Source: Anisakis pegreffii
Lineage: Eukaryota; Nematoda; Chromadorea; Rhabditida; Anisakidae
Assembly (NCBI GenBank): GCA_035041965.1
Contig: JAPYMA010000065.1
Location: 310,001 to 374,000 of the forward strand
Length of the DNA stretch: 64,000 nt
Direction: 5' to 3'
The notes beneath the pieces were generated by a model, which was given only the letters and a program-made list of their open reading frames with translations, was not told the DNA's origin and made no database searches. Made by a program: the position numbers and the translations under genes. Of this stretch, positions 59,540 to 64,000 are shown one piece after another (positions within the stretch are counted from its first letter, which is position 1; each line of letters opens with the position of its first letter).

Positions 59540-61534
59540 ATGATCAGTGTAGTGCGCTCTGATGAGATTGATGATCAGATCACTTCTTTGCAGCTGGCGA
59601 TGAAAAAATTTTTCTTCGGCCGTAAAAAGCTGAAGAAATCGCAATCGGTCCAGCATGAGAAAACCGAAGCATCTTCACTGGTCAACGGAGGTGGACCACT
59701 ACAAACAAGTCGCACTTTCGATCATCCGACTGCTGGAACGTCAAGGTAATCGTTCGTCAAATTTGTCCTGTGTCCCTCTCACACGTTTTCATCGCGAACG
59801 AAATGATTTTGCTCAAAGGGCTGTAGAAACTGGACGAGCAAACCTTGAATACTTTAGAATGATGGATATGTCATATCGTTACACTTATTGCATTTATTCA
59901 ACAACACTGATGTTGCACAGGGCAACGTTATCACTGAGACAACACTGCTGATGAGGCACGGAGTCGAAACAAAACTTTAAGACTTTGACCCGAATGAAAT
60001 ATTGTTTTGAAGGGATACAACACTAGACGATTACCACAGTTTCATTGATGGCGCATCTTCATCGCTTACTGATGAACACCATTTTGATGAGGAACTCGAT
60101 AAGCATATGATGCAAACGATCGATGACGTGAAATATGTCAAAAGAAGAGCAAAATTCGTCGCCGTCGGTACGTTTTTCATTAGATTTCGTTATTATGTTT
60201 ACAATTGAAAATTGAAATTTACATACTTCGCCCAATGATAATTCAATGCGTTATCCTTGATAATGAGGTTTTCGGTGACACGAAAATCGCAAGCTGACAG
60301 TGTGTTTGTAAAATGAGTAAATGACACTAGTGTTTTGAGGGTACATATTGAGATATGGGGAAGCATCAGCGAAATGTATGCATACATTCTCTTAAATCAA
60401 TTAGTGAATACGTCGGCTGGCAAGAGCGAGTGAAAAAATAAACTTGAAGGTAGCAGCTGTGAGCATGATGAGTTCAGTTTATGTGATTAATAGAAGGAAT
60501 AGTATGGGTTTATGGTACCCAAGTGATTTGGTGTTCGCTTCGACTGAAATGAATTGCTTGCAGGAGAGGTGAACTTTCGAAGGGAATGTTTGGATGCGCA
60601 TAACTACGTACGCGCTCAGTACGGTTGTCCACCGCTCATCTGGTCACAAGAACTATCCGATCTCGCTCATACTTGGGCTGTTAAACTTGCCGAAAGAGGA
60701 CGGATACTCTATCCCGAATTACCCGGTAATTAAAGTAGTCTTGTGATGATGATGTGTTGAGATTGCGGTTCCTTGATAGTTTCATGCACTGGTAATTTTC
60801 ATGTTTTAACCGAAATAAAACAATCGTACTTTCAGGTATAGGCGAAAATATTCAATTATCAACGGCTGACGACCACTCGCACTTGCCATCCGGTGCTGAG
60901 ATCACGGAACTGTGGGCGAAGGAAGCCGAAGATTTCGACTTCGAAAGACCTCGATGGCAGCCGAGTGAGTAGCGATTAATGAATTACCTCGTAGAATACA
61001 CAATGAACTTATCTCTTATTTGTACTATTTGTACAGCTGTATTATTTGAAGTAGTGTTTTTGTTCCAGGAACTCAGCATTTCTCTCAAATGGTTTGGAAA
61101 GAAACGTTTGAGGTAGGTATAGCTCGATATTGGAACACACCGAAAAATTGTATCGCTGTCGTTGCCTTTTATCGGCCTGCCGGAAATTCGAATGCGCCAG
61201 GTATGTGTTTCGGGCAAGGTTTCATTCTTGTATGTGCCTATTCCTTTAATTCCTGGTGAATGAACTGGTCACCGTTCGTGGATTAATGCCTTTCTATATG
61301 ATATCTAATAGAAGCTTTACAATTGAAATGCTTTCACACCCCATCAACACTTGGCAATAAATAAGTAATCGAATGAACTCAGGTGAATTTCAAACGAACA
61401 TTCCATCAAAATCGAGTCTAGACGAACTGCCCATTTCCACAAGCACACCGTTACGGTACGTCATATCGACTGTCAAGCAAACACCATCCTCATCCGATTC
61501 TATGGCTCAATCACCGTCGCAATCCTTCAAGTAG
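59540..61534 (+). CDS. GAPR-1-like CAP-domain protein, complete six-exon gene
   Basis: Exons 59540-59745, 60040-60167, 60564-60725, 60836-60964, 61069-61200 and 61383-61534 join in phase to 909 nt, 302 residues plus stop. There is no signal peptide. Residues about 20-35 are very basic (MKKFFFGRKKLKKSQS), pointing to an intracellular, membrane-contacting CAP protein like GAPR-1 rather than a secreted venom-allergen type. The acidic linker DEHHFDEELDKHMMQTIDDV leads into the CAP domain at about residues 112-252: HNYVRAQYGCPPLIWSQELS, GIGENIQLST, ELWAKEAEDFDFERPRWQPR, QHFSQMVWKETFEVGIARYW, AVVAFYRPAGN. Of the four GAPR-1 cavity residues, the Glu of GEN, the Glu of the W..E helix and the His of HFSQMVW are present. 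The first His is not visible, because the loop reads GRILYPELPG. It has a Ser/Thr-rich tail of about 50 residues. Confidence 0.9.
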
Positions 61535-61734
61535 TGATCAAATCATTTGTCATTATTCCTCCTCCTTTTTTCACCTCTCAAGCTTTCTTCCATTTCATTT
61601 TTATGTCGTTTTTATACCGTCACTATCACTCGCTTCATTTTATCGTTTTCTTAGTTTCATTGTTCCAGTTATCTTGTTATTTTAGTAATTATTACATTAT
61701 CATTGAAATTTTGTTGTCGCAGTTATGATCGCCG

Positions 61735-61767
61735 TTATTATTATAATTATTATTATTATTATTATCA

Positions 61768-61798
<31 letters not shown>

Positions 61799-61887
61799 TA
61801 TTAGTATCATTGTTATTATTATTGTTGTACTTATTATTAATTATTATACTATTATATAATTATTATCATTATTATTACTGTTATTAA

Positions 61888-61926
<39 letters not shown>

Positions 61927-61991
61927 TGTTATTTATTATCGTGATTATTATTGACAATTATTACGATGATTATTATCCTTGTTATATTCAT
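61735..61991. repeat. ATT/TTA microsatellite, about 250 bp
   Basis: Long imperfect run of attatt and related triplets starting about 200 bp after the CAP gene stop codon. Interruptions include ac, at and gtt substitutions. Confidence 0.95.
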
Positions 61992-61999
61992 CATTACAT

Positions 62000-63030
62000 T
62001 ATCTTTACTATAATCATTTCTTCTATAATTACTCTGAGCATTGTCACCGTCACCAATGTCAAAGAAATATGACCGATTTTGTCATAACTGTTGCATTGTT
62101 ACTGTAACGACATGGTTCTCGTCTCTTTTTTCATTGCATGTTACATGCTCGCTACTGCCCCGACTGTACAACTCATCGACCATGTATGCTCACGGTTTGA
62201 ATATATCACAGAGAATTGTCACTGCTTATGGGGCTTTTGGGTACTGTGCCTAACAACGTCACCTCACAACGGCATCGACGAACTGACGTCGTCTCCAAGT
62301 TTCATTAACGATTATATCATTAATCACATAATCAGTAAATAATCAGTCGTTGAATCGCATAGAAGTCTCAGGAAATAGCCTTAATAAGTAATTCCCTTAT
62401 CGGGGTATTTGTAAGGTTTCATCTGAAGATTACTAACTGTTTTGTCTCTTTTATTGCTTGGGCACTGGCGATTCAGGCGACTCTTTTCGTGGTAGCAGAC
62501 CTGTTATTATGGCTAAGTAGGATTTTTAGCAAGCTGAGATTCTTAGCTGAATTCGATGATGTTCTCCATTGCAGAACATAATCCCGAAAGAAGGGGAATG
62601 ACAATTCATTAGAATATAAATTTATTAAGAAATAAGCAATCAGGGCGAACTTCAAGTTTTCGTGTAGTTTACCTGAACAATTGTTTTAACTTTTTGAAAG
62701 AGAATCGTTATGTTTTCGTAGAATATACCTAACTTATTGATGTTGATGATTTGAGTGAGAATTCCCTGTTCTGTTCGCTTTCTGTTTTAAATAAAAACCG
62801 AATGTCCATAAACGATTCGTTTTTACGTTGGTGTTGAATTGAAAAGAATGAGTTTTTGTGTTTGGTAAGAGATGACAACGAACTATCGAATTCATCATAA
62901 TCTTAATAATAAATCATAAGAGCTTATCAATCGCTTGTCTTCTGTCGTTACACTTCACACTACATTACAATGTGTTCCTTCAGGGTTTCAATGATCCGTC
63001 ATCTGTTTTTTTTTTCTCTCACCACTTCAT
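62000..63030. other. No supported gene
   Basis: AT-rich DNA after the microsatellite; short overlapping frames only. It ends in a long T/C tract that serves as the acceptor of the next feature. Confidence 0.4.
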
Positions 63031-63040
63031 TTGCTCACAG

Positions 63041-63456
63041 CAATAGAACAAGCCGAAAAGAACATGCAATTGAAGCATGCTCGTGGCTGACATTTTGGAT
63101 GCATTTCTTTGATTAAATTCGAGCTAACCCGCAGCTGCGCATCATACATTGCTGAGCTCATTCGCTGTACATCATCACCGAACGGTGAATACAGAATAAA
63201 TGACGAAACTTCAAATCGTAAGCAGGCGGATAGATCCCAAGTGGGGACACTTTCTCGAATACATGCATTCAAGTTCATGCAAATGCGAGTTTTTGATTTT
63301 AATCCATCAGAGAATGATATGATAAAACCTATGCATCGATCCAGCAAAATAATCCAAAACAAAACTAAAGCGCATGAAGAGAGTTTCTCGCGCAAGTTAT
63401 TCATTTTAATCGAGAGCAATTTAGAGACTGAAGAAGAGCATGTTATAAGAGAATAA
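63041..63456 (+). pseudogene. Coding-like exon with one internal UGA, unassigned
   Basis: A strong pyrimidine tract and acceptor (gctcacag) open a frame reading IEQAEKNMQLKHARG, then TGA at 63088-63090. It continues in the same frame HFGCISLIKFELTRSCASYI, AELIRCTSSPNGEYRINDET, AFKFMQMRVFDFNPSENDMI, FSRKLFILIESNLETEEEHV to TAA at 63454-63456. Protein-like sequence on both sides of the single UGA argues that this was, or is, coding. A nonsense-mutated exon is the simplest explanation. A UGA read as selenocysteine, or an exon ending before the stop, are alternatives. Family not recognised. Confidence 0.45.
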
Positions 63457-63604
63457 CTCATCGAGTACGATACAAAACTCCGACCGTAATGCTATATTGC
63501 AGCTACCGGCAATGATACAGCACAGGATTTGATAAAGTTACTCCAAAATCGCTTGTGCTACTTTAATTGGATGCATTGAGGCTCAGCAATATTTGGCTAG
63601 CGAA

Positions 63605-63637
63605 TGTTGATGACACTAGGTAGAAGTGTCATCAACA
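63605..63637. repeat. Short inverted repeat (12-bp arms, 9-base loop)
   Basis: tgttgatgacac pairs exactly with gtgtcatcaaca. aggtagaag follows both arms, giving an overlapping direct repeat. Confidence 0.8.
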
Positions 63638-64000
63638 TTAGGTAGAAGCTTAGTCCCGATGCAGAAGCTAAACCACATTTAACCACCTCAGCGCAAAATG
63701 AAGATTATGCTCCTATTTTTGTGATCCCATCTGCAGAGTTCTTTACGACACGGACTCAGTTTCAGTCAGTTCGATTTGATACAAGGTTACCTCAACCACA
63801 ACCATTATCATAACTCGAAAATGTCACCTTTTCATGCCAGTATGAAATTTTCAAGACGTTGCCGCAAAAAAATGGTTTCTCAAAAGCACATCTATTGGAT
63901 CCTCCATAACTGACAAAGTTATAAGATAGATAAGACCTTACGCTACAATCCAAGATAAGTCTAACCCCTATGCACGAACTAAACCACAGACACCCAGCAA

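Noticed and set aside
63027..63461. 144-codon minus-strand frame
   Set aside because: Antisense to the more convincing plus-strand frame at 63041-63456, which has a strong acceptor and better composition.
1..64000. tRNA, rRNA, CRISPR, prokaryotic promoters or intact transposons with terminal repeats
   Set aside because: None was recognised by eye on either strand; a covariance-model and repeat-library search would be needed to exclude divergent ones.

Overview
The window looks like nuclear genomic DNA from a nematode. The evidence is indirect. The DNA is AT-rich and genes are split by many introns. Almost every 3' splice site reads as a tttcag-type consensus, as is usual in nematodes. There is no operon, ribosome-binding-site or other prokaryotic organisation. 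Introns are long (one is about 7 kb) and gene density is low, which is closer to large-genome parasitic nematodes than to Caenorhabditis; this lineage guess is inference. Exons were joined by hand from splice sites and codon phase, so boundaries are models.

Layout. (1) 29-12656, minus strand: 5' and middle part of a RhoGEF of the PLEKHG type. Twelve phase-consistent exons end inside the DH domain, and the gene runs off the left edge. (2) Its long intron (about 1.9-9.1 kb) holds a nested plus-strand three-exon gene (4757-5372), a possible PTB-fold exon on the minus strand, dispersed duplications and several decayed coding fragments on both strands. (3) About 12.7-33.9 kb is mostly gene-poor. 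It has scattered short exon-like or relic reading frames, one clear small secreted-protein gene (29528-29752, minus) and a simple AAT-type repeat. (4) 33919-38755, minus: 3' part of an EF-hand protein gene, seven linked exons plus a possible frame-preserving cassette exon. (5) 39.3-45.6 kb: unassigned minus-strand exons, a 230-250 bp duplicated element, a nine-unit 20-bp minisatellite and the 3' end of a gene whose product finishes in an AMPK-beta-type glycogen-binding (CBM48) domain. (6) 46478-47333, minus: a three-exon gene for a 172-residue protein I do not recognise. (7) 49.3-53.7 kb: a 113-bp tandem duplication abutting a plus-strand exon, a perfect 50-bp palindrome centred on a NotI site, another plus-strand exon and a minus-strand terminal exon. 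(8) 59540-61534, plus: a complete six-exon gene for a GAPR-1-like CAP-domain protein of 302 residues. (9) After an ATT-type microsatellite (61.7-62.0 kb), the right end carries a coding-like plus-strand exon interrupted by one UGA (63041-63456).

The recognised genes (Rho GTPase activation, calcium binding, glycogen/AMPK-like binding, CAP protein) do not form a pathway. The main oddities are the number of decayed coding fragments and short duplications between ordinary genes, and the NotI-centred palindrome.
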